NCBI RefSeq assembly: GCF_012272835.1
Contig: NZ_JAAWWK010000005.1
Location: 208,125 to 272,124, forward strand
Reading direction: 5' to 3'
Source: Spongiibacter thalassae
GTDB taxonomy: Bacteria > Pseudomonadota > Gammaproteobacteria > Pseudomonadales > Spongiibacteraceae
DNA length: 64,000 bases
The notes under the pieces are model-generated. The model made no database searches and had not been told where the DNA came from. It saw only the letters and a list, made by a program, of their open reading frames with translations. Shown here piece by piece: positions 54,697 to 62,209 of the stretch; within the stretch, counting starts at the first letter, position 1, and each line of letters starts with the position of its first letter. A program made the position numbers and the translations under genes.

Positions 54697-55707
54697 ATGT
54701 ACTTGAACATTACTGAGCAGGCGCGGGCGATAAAGCACAGTCTTGCCGCACTGTTTTCACGGGAAATTGACACACATCAGCGTCGTCAACGACTCATTGA
54801 TGAAGGCTTTCATCTGCTATTTGTGCCGGAACACGCCGGAGGCTTTGGCGCGGGTGGTAGCGAGCTCGCTGCAGTGGCGGCGGTGTACGGCCATCATCGG
54901 GTGGGTGCCGAATTGTTACATGAAATGATCTGCCTTCCTCTGTTGGCGGAGGATCATTCGCCTTTGGTGACCCAACCGCAAACGCCACGTGCTGTGGCCT
55001 GGCCGATTGATAATGGACTGCGCAATGAAGAAAGTTATCACGCCAAATTAAAATACGTTGTCGCCGGTGACAGTGCACAGGAAGTGCTTATTCCGCTTCC
55101 GGTGAGACAGGCGGTGCGCCCACTTCTGTTAGCATCGAGCAAATTCAATCGGTCTGAGATCCATCGCTGGTACAACACCACCTCTCATTGCGACCTGAGC
55201 ATAGAGCTCCACGATCTTGGCGCTGATACTAGCGCAGCGATGGATAGCCGCCGTTGGGGAGCGATTCTGCTCATCGCACACGCCTGCTGCGGTGTCGGTA
55301 TGGCGCAGGCTGTTCTGGATTTATCGGTTCGCTACAGCGCTGAGCGACGCCAATTCGGCCAGACGATCAACGCGTTCCAGGCTGTCCAGCATCTGTTGGC
55401 AGAGCTCGCCGCCGATGTCGAGTTTGCACGCTCATCGGCGCACTATGCTGTTCTCTTGATGGAAAATGACACATTAACATTTGCCGCCATCAAAGCCCTT
55501 TGCCTGCAAGCGATCAACAGAGTGCTTTCTGCCTGCAAATTGGCCATTCAGATTCACGGCGCCATTGCCACCACAGAGGAATACATTGTGGGGCATTACC
55601 TAAAAGATGCCGCGATGACACTGAGCTGGGCTGAACACATCTGCCGATGTTTGCCCGATGACGCCCTGACGCTCGACGAGATCTTGGCGGAGGTGGCCAG
55701 TGTTTAG
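54697..55707 (+). CDS. Acyl-CoA dehydrogenase, subunit 2 (short)
   Basis: 336 aa, shorter than usual and with a weak FAD/substrate middle domain. Recognisable segments are LFVPEHAGGFGAGGSELAAV, RYSAERRQFGQTINAFQAVQ and IHGAIATTEEYIVGHYLKDA. The pairing of a full-length and a short dehydrogenase is typical of the alpha2-beta2 enzymes of steroid side-chain oxidation. Its last codons overlap the ligase gene by 8 bp. Confidence 0.88.
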   Translation: MYLNITEQARAIKHSLAALFSREIDTHQRRQRLIDEGFHLLFVPEHAGGFGAGGSELAAVAAVYGHHRVGAELLHEMICLPLLAEDHSPLVTQPQTPRAVAWPIDNGLRNEESYHAKLKYVVAGDSAQEVLIPLPVRQAVRPLLLASSKFNRSEIHRWYNTTSHCDLSIELHDLGADTSAAMDSRRWGAILLIAHACCGVGMAQAVLDLSVRYSAERRQFGQTINAFQAVQHLLAELAADVEFARSSAHYAVLLMENDTLTFAAIKALCLQAINRVLSACKLAIQIHGAIATTEEYIVGHYLKDAAMTLSWAEHICRCLPDDALTLDEILAEVASV

Positions 55708-57235
55708 TGCAGAGCCATTGCACATTGCGGCGAAAAAAAAGGCGGAATCATGCCCGGAGATGGTCGCCTGGTACTTTGACTCGGGCGCATCGCTCACCTT
55801 TGGCGATGCCTACCGACAGTCTTGTGCGCTGGCGGCCGGGTTGCAGGAATTAGGCTTGTCAGCCGGTGATGTGTTGAGTTTCCAGCTCCCCAATTCGCCG
55901 GAGGCGGTGGTACTGAGTATTGCCACCAGTTTGTTGGGCGTCGTTGTCAATCCCGTTATTCCGATCTATCGATCCCACGAGTTGACGTCCATTCTAAAAC
56001 GATGTGGTTCAACAGCGATGGTAGTGCCGGAGATCTATCGCAATACTCACCACGCCCAGCTGATGGTCGATATTCGATCCGAGCTTCCAGCGTTGAAGCA
56101 CATTATTACGGTGGGGGAGAGTGCGCCATCGGGCACCTCAAGCTACAACGATTTGTTCAATAGCACCTCTTTCATTCCACCTGCTGACAATGACCTCGAT
56201 AGTGACCACCTGTATCTGTTTACTTCAGGCTCGACCGGCTTGCCCAAGGGCGTGGTACACACCCAGCGCAGCTTGTATGTAGCGCTGCACAATACGTGCA
56301 CGGCCTGGTCAGTACATTCAGGCGATGTCATGTTTATGCCTTCGCCTTGCACGCATATCACCGGATATGTCAACGGCATCGAATTGCCACTTTTTACAGG
56401 CGCTAAAACGGTTTTTATGGATCGCTGGGAGGCGAACCGAGCACGCGCTGCCATCGCGCAACACCGCGCCACGCTCTGTGTTTCGGCAACCCCCTTTCTG
56501 GAAGAACTGTTGAATTGCGATGCCAAAGGGCTGGAAGCGCTTCGTAGCCTGCGACTATTTGCCTGCGGTGGCGCGGCGGTGTCTGCCGACTTGATGGACA
56601 GGGCGAATACTCTGCTACCCGCTTGTGACACCTTCCGCGTGTATGGCAGTACAGAAGCACCACTGATCACCGCCGGTTTCCCCTCAGGCGCAAAGCGCGT
56701 CGAGAACTTCAATGCCGATGGCTTGCCCTGCAATTGGGACGTGAAAATCGGCGATGACAGCCACAGCCATCCGGGTGAAATTCTGGTGCGCGGCAGGGCC
56801 ATGATGGACCGTTATCTGGACGAGGAACATACCGCAAGCGCGTTTACCGCAGACGGTTATTTTAAAACCGGCGATATCGGCGAGCTGCGAAAAGACGGCG
56901 CCCTGTTGGTCACCGACCGGCTCAAGGACATCATCATCCGCGGCGGCGAAAATATCAGTGCGCGCGAGGTCGAGGACGCGCTGGCCGATTTCGACTTGAT
57001 TGATGCGTGTGCGGTGGTATCGGCCCCTCATCATCGTTTGGGTGAATGTGTCGCACTGTGCGCGATCTCACGCGATCCCGCGAGGGTGTCGCTGGACCGT
57101 ATTGCGCAGCATTTGCTGGCCAAGGGGCTGGCTCGCCAAAAATGCCCTGAAAAGCTGGTGCTGGTGGAGACATTTCCGATGACCCCGACTGGAAAAATAA
57201 AAAAGGAGGTACTGCGTAAATACTTTGACGATTGA
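55700..57235 (+). CDS. Acyl-CoA synthetase (AMP-forming)
   Basis: 511 aa with a GTG start. Motifs: P-loop LFTSGSTGLPKGVVHTQRSL, YGSTEAP, the hinge GDIGELRKDGALLVTDRLKD, and the C-terminal Lys in MTPTGKIKKEVLR. ANL superfamily, close to FadD3/FadD17-like or cyclohexanecarboxylate-CoA ligases. It is not the distinct PaaK type. It would activate the acid taken up or released by the esterases and so start the pathway. Confidence 0.92.
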   Translation: MFSAEPLHIAAKKKAESCPEMVAWYFDSGASLTFGDAYRQSCALAAGLQELGLSAGDVLSFQLPNSPEAVVLSIATSLLGVVVNPVIPIYRSHELTSILKRCGSTAMVVPEIYRNTHHAQLMVDIRSELPALKHIITVGESAPSGTSSYNDLFNSTSFIPPADNDLDSDHLYLFTSGSTGLPKGVVHTQRSLYVALHNTCTAWSVHSGDVMFMPSPCTHITGYVNGIELPLFTGAKTVFMDRWEANRARAAIAQHRATLCVSATPFLEELLNCDAKGLEALRSLRLFACGGAAVSADLMDRANTLLPACDTFRVYGSTEAPLITAGFPSGAKRVENFNADGLPCNWDVKIGDDSHSHPGEILVRGRAMMDRYLDEEHTASAFTADGYFKTGDIGELRKDGALLVTDRLKDIIIRGGENISAREVEDALADFDLIDACAVVSAPHHRLGECVALCAISRDPARVSLDRIAQHLLAKGLARQKCPEKLVLVETFPMTPTGKIKKEVLRKYFDD

Positions 57236-57258
57236 TCACTAACGAGAGGAAATACACC

Positions 57259-58176
57259 ATGAAAAAGATAATAAAGACGATGAAGTGTCATTCCATTAAA
57301 GGGACTTTTCTGACTGTACTGCTGGTCTATCTGTTTGCGCCTGGCATCGCAGTAGCTGACCGTTGTGCCGACAACGGGCAGGGTGATTGGGCCTGCAGTC
57401 ACAATAGCAAAGTGCATTACTACTGGTGTAACGGGTATCTGGTGGGACGGGCGGTACGCTGGCAGATTCCCGAGGGGACGCCACCGCCGGGTGGATGGCC
57501 GGTCGCCTTTTACTACGCCGGTACGCAATATAACACCAGCTCTCACGCGTTTGCCCGCGATGCCGATGAAGTACTGGGGCTGGTGTATGAAACCCGCATG
57601 ATTCACGAGCTGCTGGACGATCCGATGGCGAGCGGCAAGCAATACGCGGTGTTTGTTCCCGATCCACCAGCCACCTCGGGCTATATGCAGTATTGGCATA
57701 CCAACGTGGTGTATCCCTACAGCGCGAGTTGCGACTACGATTTCTTCAACGATTTTTTTGATGACATCGAAAATAATCAATATGGCAGTAGCTCCCTGTA
57801 CAACATGGATCAGCGCTACGCTTACGGGCTCTCCAGTGGCGGCTACAATACCAGCCGTATGGCGGTGACCTTCAACAGTGGTTCGATGGCAGATGTCTGG
57901 CAGTCACTCGCGGTCATTGCGGCGTCCTACGCAACGTGCGCGGGGTGGCAGTGCACGGTGCCCAATGCCTTGCCCGCCAATCACCCGCCGACCAAGTTCT
58001 GGCATGGCAGTCAGGATTCCGTCGTTCCCATATCGACGATGCGGGAATACTATGACGAGCTGGTAGAAGATGGTTTCACGACGGAAAAGCTGGAGGGTGT
58101 TTACGATCATGAACTGACCTCAGATGTAATAGGCAGTTTTGGCGTGAAGGCCTGGTTTGATCAGTTCTGGCCCTAG
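57259..58176 (+). CDS. Secreted alpha/beta hydrolase, PHB-depolymerase-like
   Basis: 305 aa from ATG 57259 (MKKIIKTMKCHSIKGTFLTV), after GAGAGGA; signal peptide ending near GIAVADRC. The nucleophile Ser lies in YAYGLSSGGYNTSR, the acid probably in HGSQDSVVPIS, and the His in VYDHELTSD. Cysteine-rich N-terminus (DRCADNGQGDWACSHN). Second secreted esterase of the operon. It may act on a polymeric or ester-linked substrate. Last gene of the TetR-linked run. Confidence 0.82.
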   Translation: MKKIIKTMKCHSIKGTFLTVLLVYLFAPGIAVADRCADNGQGDWACSHNSKVHYYWCNGYLVGRAVRWQIPEGTPPPGGWPVAFYYAGTQYNTSSHAFARDADEVLGLVYETRMIHELLDDPMASGKQYAVFVPDPPATSGYMQYWHTNVVYPYSASCDYDFFNDFFDDIENNQYGSSSLYNMDQRYAYGLSSGGYNTSRMAVTFNSGSMADVWQSLAVIAASYATCAGWQCTVPNALPANHPPTKFWHGSQDSVVPISTMREYYDELVEDGFTTEKLEGVYDHELTSDVIGSFGVKAWFDQFWP

Positions 58177-58225
58177 GAGCTAGTTCTCTCGCCGCCTGGC
58201 GAGCCGGGGCGCGTTCCCGAGTTAA

Positions 58226-59650
58226 ATGGAGCGCGCCTCTCTATCATTGACAATCCCCCCCATAAACAGTCCACTAGCCACTGAAAATAACGCAGAATCG
58301 GCGTGGAACCATGAAAAAGACAATATCCTGCTCAGCCTTGAGCCGCAGTTTTACACCGTGATCGACAAACTGGTGCAGGGCCAGCTCTACAGCGAGCTGG
58401 GCGCCATTGTCTCGGTCTATTTCGTGGCCTGGCTGCTGGCGGGTCGGGTGCGCAAAATGCTGCCCCTGTTTCGCGTCGAGCCGCTGCCGCCGGAGCAGCA
58501 TCCACTGAAACACCTGTGCTATCGCTGCGGCAAGCTGTTGTTCCCGGTGTTTGCCATCATGATGTTGCGCATGTTGGTGGAGTTTAGTGCCTGGTTTAGC
58601 GACGACGCCTGGGTGATGAAGGGCGCGCTGATTATCGCCATCCTGCTGGTGTTCCACTCCTTTGTGAATATCGCCATCCGCAATCGGCTGGTGGCCACCT
58701 GGTTCCGCTGGATCGCCACGCCGGTGCTGATGTTGCACTTGGTGGGCGTGCTCGATGATGTTGTGACAGTGCTGGATTCCATCGCCGTCGAGGTGGGTAA
58801 TATCCGCATTTCCAGCTACGGCGTGGTGCGGCTGATCATCTTCGGCTCGCTGCTGTTTTGGCTGGGGCGGGTGTCGTCAAATACCGGCCAAACCATTATT
58901 CGCCGCCAGGAGTCGCTGGATATTCGCACCCGAGAGGTGCTGGCCAAGCTGTTTGAAATCGGCTTGAGCATTGTCATCATTCTGCTGCTGTTGCAGGTGA
59001 TGGGCATTAACCTCACCGCGCTGGCGGTGTTCGGTGGTGCGGTCGGTGTCGGTTTGGGTTTTGGTTTGCAGGCGATCGCCTCCAATTTTATCTCCGGTAT
59101 TATCATATTGCTGGATCGCTCGGTCACGGTCGGCGATTACGTGGAGCTGGAGGACGGTCGCACCGGTATCGTGACCCAGCTGAATATGCGTTCGACCACG
59201 CTGGAAACCTACGATGGCAAAGACATTGTGGTGCCCAATGAGAAATTTATTACCTCCAGCTTTACCATCTGGACCCACAAGAACAACAAGCAGCGCTATC
59301 GCGTCGACTTCTCCGTGGCCTACAAGACCGATGTACGGGCGATGGTTGAGCTGGTCAAGGCGGCGGTGGCAGAGCACCCCCAGGTGCTGAGCGGTGACCG
59401 ACTTCCGATAGAGGAGCGCCCCGATTGCGAAATCGACAGCTTCGGCGACAACGGCATTAATATGTTTGTCGAGTTCTGGATGGAGGGTATCGACGACGGC
59501 CGCAACCGCGTGGGCGGCGACCTGTTGTTGACCATTCTGGAAACCCTGCAGCAAAACGGTATTGAGATTCCCTTCCCGCAGCGGGAGGTAAAAATCCTCA
59601 ACCTGGATGCGCCGTCATCGGCTATGGCTGAACGCGGTGGATTTCAGTGA
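58226..59650 (+). CDS. MscS-family mechanosensitive channel
   Basis: 474 aa. Five or so membrane segments are followed by the pore helix [20 protein letters not shown] and the MscS beta domain ([33 protein letters not shown]). The C-terminal alpha/beta domain is present. Releases solutes on osmotic downshock at the inner membrane. Its stop overlaps the DUF2200 gene. Appears to be a backbone gene rather than part of the catabolic operon. Confidence 0.93.
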   Translation: MERASLSLTIPPINSPLATENNAESAWNHEKDNILLSLEPQFYTVIDKLVQGQLYSELGAIVSVYFVAWLLAGRVRKMLPLFRVEPLPPEQHPLKHLCYRCGKLLFPVFAIMMLRMLVEFSAWFSDDAWVMKGALIIAILLVFHSFVNIAIRNRLVATWFRWIATPVLMLHLVGVLDDVVTVLDSIAVEVGNIRISSYGVVRLIIFGSLLFWLGRVSSNTGQTIIRRQESLDIRTREVLAKLFEIGLSIVIILLLLQVMGINLTALAVFGGAVGVGLGFGLQAIASNFISGIIILLDRSVTVGDYVELEDGRTGIVTQLNMRSTTLETYDGKDIVVPNEKFITSSFTIWTHKNNKQRYRVDFSVAYKTDVRAMVELVKAAVAEHPQVLSGDRLPIEERPDCEIDSFGDNGINMFVEFWMEGIDDGRNRVGGDLLLTILETLQQNGIEIPFPQREVKILNLDAPSSAMAERGGFQ

Positions 59651-59997
59651 GCGAGCACAAGATATTTAGCATGCCCTTTGCGAAAGTCTACGGCTGCTAT
59701 ATTGACAAAGCCCAGCGCAAGGGGCGGTCGGCGGAGGAGGTTGATACCATTATTGGCTGGTTAACCGGTTATGATGCAAGCGGACTGCAGCAACAGGTAG
59801 AAGGCGGTTGCGATATCAAAACGTTTTTTGCCGACGCGCCCGCGATGCAGCCGAAACGCGAACTGATTAAAGGCGTCGTCTGCGGGGTGCGTGTCGAGAC
59901 GGTGGAAGATCCATTGATGCGGGAGATTCGCTATCTCGATAAACTTGTTGATGAGTTGGCCAAAGGCAAGGCGATGGCGAAAATACTGCGCCAGTAG
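59647..59997 (+). CDS. DUF2200 family protein
   Basis: 116 aa with a GTG start overlapping the previous stop by 4 bp. [20 protein letters not shown], then [20 protein letters not shown], and a C-terminal [20 protein letters not shown], as in DUF2200 proteins of usual length. Function unknown; cytoplasmic. Confidence 0.9.
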   Translation: MSEHKIFSMPFAKVYGCYIDKAQRKGRSAEEVDTIIGWLTGYDASGLQQQVEGGCDIKTFFADAPAMQPKRELIKGVVCGVRVETVEDPLMREIRYLDKLVDELAKGKAMAKILRQ

Positions 59998-60061
59998 CAG
60001 CTGAGCGTTGGGGCAACGCGATGTGTGTGAAACTGATAATAATGATGATGTTGATGTTGCC

Positions 60062-60370
60062 ATGGTACCTATAAAAACCCTGTTAATGATGCTGACCTTG
60101 TCCGTGGTCAGCGGCTGCTATGTGAGTGCGTCGAGTCATACGCGTATATCTGACACGGTGCCGCGCAGTGACAAAGCCTTTCAGAACAATCCCGATCATT
60201 TTCAGTTTGTGGTAGTGGGGGATCGCACCGGTGGTCACCGCCCTGGGGTATTCAGTCGCGCGCTGGACAAAATCAATGCACTGCAGCCTGAGTTTGTGGT
60301 CAGCGTGGGCGATTTGATTGAGGGTTACAGTGATGGCGAGGGTCTGATTCGCCAGCAATGGCAGGCGTTA
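60062..60370 (+). pseudogene. Metallophosphoesterase lipoprotein, 3' part lost
   Basis: Lipoprotein signal MVPIKTLLMMLTLSVVSGCY, then a calcineurin-like N-terminus: FVVVGDRTGGHRPGVFSRAL (first metal motif) and FVVSVGDLIEGYSDG (second metal motif GD). After RQQWQAL the frame runs into IS-derived sequence and stops at 60478. The histidine-containing C-terminal motifs are missing, so the protein is not functional. Confidence 0.75.
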
Positions 60371-60500
60371 AAATCGCGCTCAGCGTCCGTCAATTCCCGG
60401 TGGCGGCTGCCTTTCATCTGGGTCAAATCCAAAGCACTGGGTGCCGCTTCGCGGATAACGCAGCCTTTGCCGCTGTAGGCAGAATCACCGAAGACAAGCT
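60371..60500 (-). pseudogene. IS5-like transposase fragment
   Basis: Minus-strand reading VFGDSAYSGKGCVIREAAPS then KGSRHRELTDAERDFN resembles the second catalytic Asp region (GDSAYSG) of an IS5/IS1182-type transposase, different from copies 1 and 2. Only about 45 codons. It abuts the cut metallophosphoesterase. Confidence 0.5.
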
Positions 60501-60640
60501 CCTTTTTAAGCACGTGCTGATAAAAGAACCGGAGCCCGTTGCGATACACATTCACCGTCGACTAGGAATGGGGCTCCACCAGTGATGAGAAATAGGCTTC
60601 GAGTTGCTCCTGGGTGAACTGGTCGGGGCAGATATCCCAG
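60490..60640 (-). pseudogene. Tyrosine recombinase N-terminal fragment
   Basis: Minus-strand reading PDQFTQEQLEAYFSSLVEPH, an in-frame stop, then STVNVYRNGLRFFYQHVLKK. This matches the SAM-like core-binding domain of transposon-associated tyrosine recombinases. Roughly 45 codons, with a stop inside. It joins the IS5-like fragment on one side and the IS66 fragment on the other. Confidence 0.5.
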
Positions 60641-60961
60641 AATTCGGTGACACCGTTAATGGCACTTTGACGAAGTCGCCTCGGGCTTTGGCAGACACTG
60701 GCTCTGCTGCTCGTCGCCATTTGTGGATCAGGTTCGCGTTGATGTTAAATTGCTGGGGGACAGCTGCAACAGACGCCCCCGGCAGACGACAGGCTGCAAG
60801 CACTTGCTCCTTGAGCTCACTGGAGTGACGGCGACGGCGTTGCTTAACCGGTGGCGGGAGTAATCCTTGTGTATCCATATTAGGTGTCCACTTAAAAATA
60901 GGTGGACACCATCATTATGCTGATCGTGACGTTTTTACAGGTGTGTTTGCCGGACGCTTAC
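60641..60961 (-). mobile_element. IS66-family end with cut tnpA
   Basis: The terminal sequence, read inward from 60961, is GTAAGCGTCCGGCAAACACA, an IS66-type end starting GTAA. The tnpA start codon at 60878 leads to RRRRHSSELKEQVLAACRLP and INANLIHKWRR, an IS66 OrfA helix-turn-helix. The frame loses homology near 60640. A 9-bp inverted repeat GGTGTCCAC (60883-60891) / GTGGACACC (60902-60910) lies just upstream of the gene. Confidence 0.7.
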
Positions 60962-61113
60962 GATGCAAAACCACTAATGACTATTCCTGGAGGCTGTTAG
61001 TCATCTGTTTTACTATAGAAGTCAGTGAGAGCGTGAAATTGACTATGAATTAGTATCCGTAGATTTATACAGGGGAGGCTAGGTATGCCTCTCTCTGTTC
61101 CAGAGTTTTGCAC

Positions 61114-62052
61114 TCACGGCTGGTTAAAGCGGTCTTTTACTGCAATATTCAACCTGTTGCCGGAGTTGGATTGGGTGTCGATGTGTGTCAACTCGGCAAT
61201 AAACGCGTGGGCCCGTTGACAGGTGATATTGTAAATTGTCTTGCAAAGATTGAATGCGTCCGCATGTGGCCAGTCTGCGGGTAGCAACTGATTGGGAAGC
61301 TGAGGATCGTGAAGATTCGCTCGCCGGAAGGAGTGAATCATTAAAGTCTGCAATTGAAATGCGCTCAGTGCCGACAGGTCATTGCTGTTAAGCAGAGCGA
61401 GCGCCGGTTTGAAATCTGCGACAAACTTTTGGTAGCGCTGATTCACCTCGTCCAGATTCCAGCTTGCCCTGATTTTTGGCATATTGCTGAATCCGTCACT
61501 GTCTTCGATCGAACTGGCGCGGAATATCAAAGCCAACTCCTGATAACCATTGCGCTCGACGATCTGTCGCGCGGTGTCCAAACTGGCTAGCGGATGCAAA
61601 AATACACCGTTGGATAACAGGGTAAAACCGTTCCACTCCAGTTCTTTTCTAAGCTCAGTGCGCTCGGTAGTAGCTTCGAGATTTTTTTGCAGTACAACCA
61701 GTGTCCACTGGCCGTCCCAGTCGATGTGATAGGACTGGTAGATGTGCTTGTAGGCAGACTCAAAGCGGCGGGTACCTGCTGGCGTTAGGGAGTAAAAACT
61801 CCGACGGCCCTCTTTTCTGGAGGTGAGCCAGCCTTCGTCTGAGAGCCTGAAGGCACTGGTGCGCACCAAACGCTCGTTGATTCCGAATACAGACATCAGC
61901 TGTATCAGCTCACTCAGCCAAATTCCCTCTGAATACGGGGATATAGCATCGCCGAACACGGAAATTATGAGCGATTTTGAACGCGGTTCTTCCGTTTTAA
62001 TATAGTGGTTGATCCACTTTTCCAGTGTGTTTGTCATGATTTTTTGAGGCAT
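61114..62052 (-). CDS. paaX: PaaX-family repressor, second copy
   Basis: 312 aa. Same domain layout as the copy at 27715: PRSKSLIISVFGDAISPYSE, NERLVRTSAFRLSDEGWLTS, GRRSFYSLTPAGTRRFESAY, ending LHDPQLPNQLLPADWP. About three-quarters identical to the first copy by eye. It lies 157 bp downstream of the second fusion gene on the same strand, the same order as copy 1. Both may bind the same effector and operators. Confidence 0.93.
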   Translation of the reverse strand: MPQKIMTNTLEKWINHYIKTEEPRSKSLIISVFGDAISPYSEGIWLSELIQLMSVFGINERLVRTSAFRLSDEGWLTSRKEGRRSFYSLTPAGTRRFESAYKHIYQSYHIDWDGQWTLVVLQKNLEATTERTELRKELEWNGFTLLSNGVFLHPLASLDTARQIVERNGYQELALIFRASSIEDSDGFSNMPKIRASWNLDEVNQRYQKFVADFKPALALLNSNDLSALSAFQLQTLMIHSFRRANLHDPQLPNQLLPADWPHADAFNLCKTIYNITCQRAHAFIAELTHIDTQSNSGNRLNIAVKDRFNQP

Positions 62053-62209
62053 TGCCTGCTCGTTTTTCTATCTAATAGCTTAGAAAAGTAACGGTGAACT
62101 TTCCGCAGGTATGATGTGCCGCTACCCATGATGAGTTCACAGTGATGGCGAAGCCACGCCCATCGGCGAATTTTAGGAGAATCGCCGTATAAAGTCGACC
62201 GCAATGAGA

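Noticed and set aside
55700-57235. paaK (phenylacetate-CoA ligase)
   Set aside because: Length (511 aa) and motifs fit general acyl-CoA synthetases. PaaK is shorter with different signatures, and the gene lies in the TetR-controlled operon, not with paa.
58274-59554. Long antisense open frames opposite mscS
   Set aside because: They mirror the codon pattern of a well-recognised MscS gene and have His/Gln- or Arg/Ser-rich compositions typical of shadow frames. The same applies to antisense frames over the TonB receptor and esterase genes.
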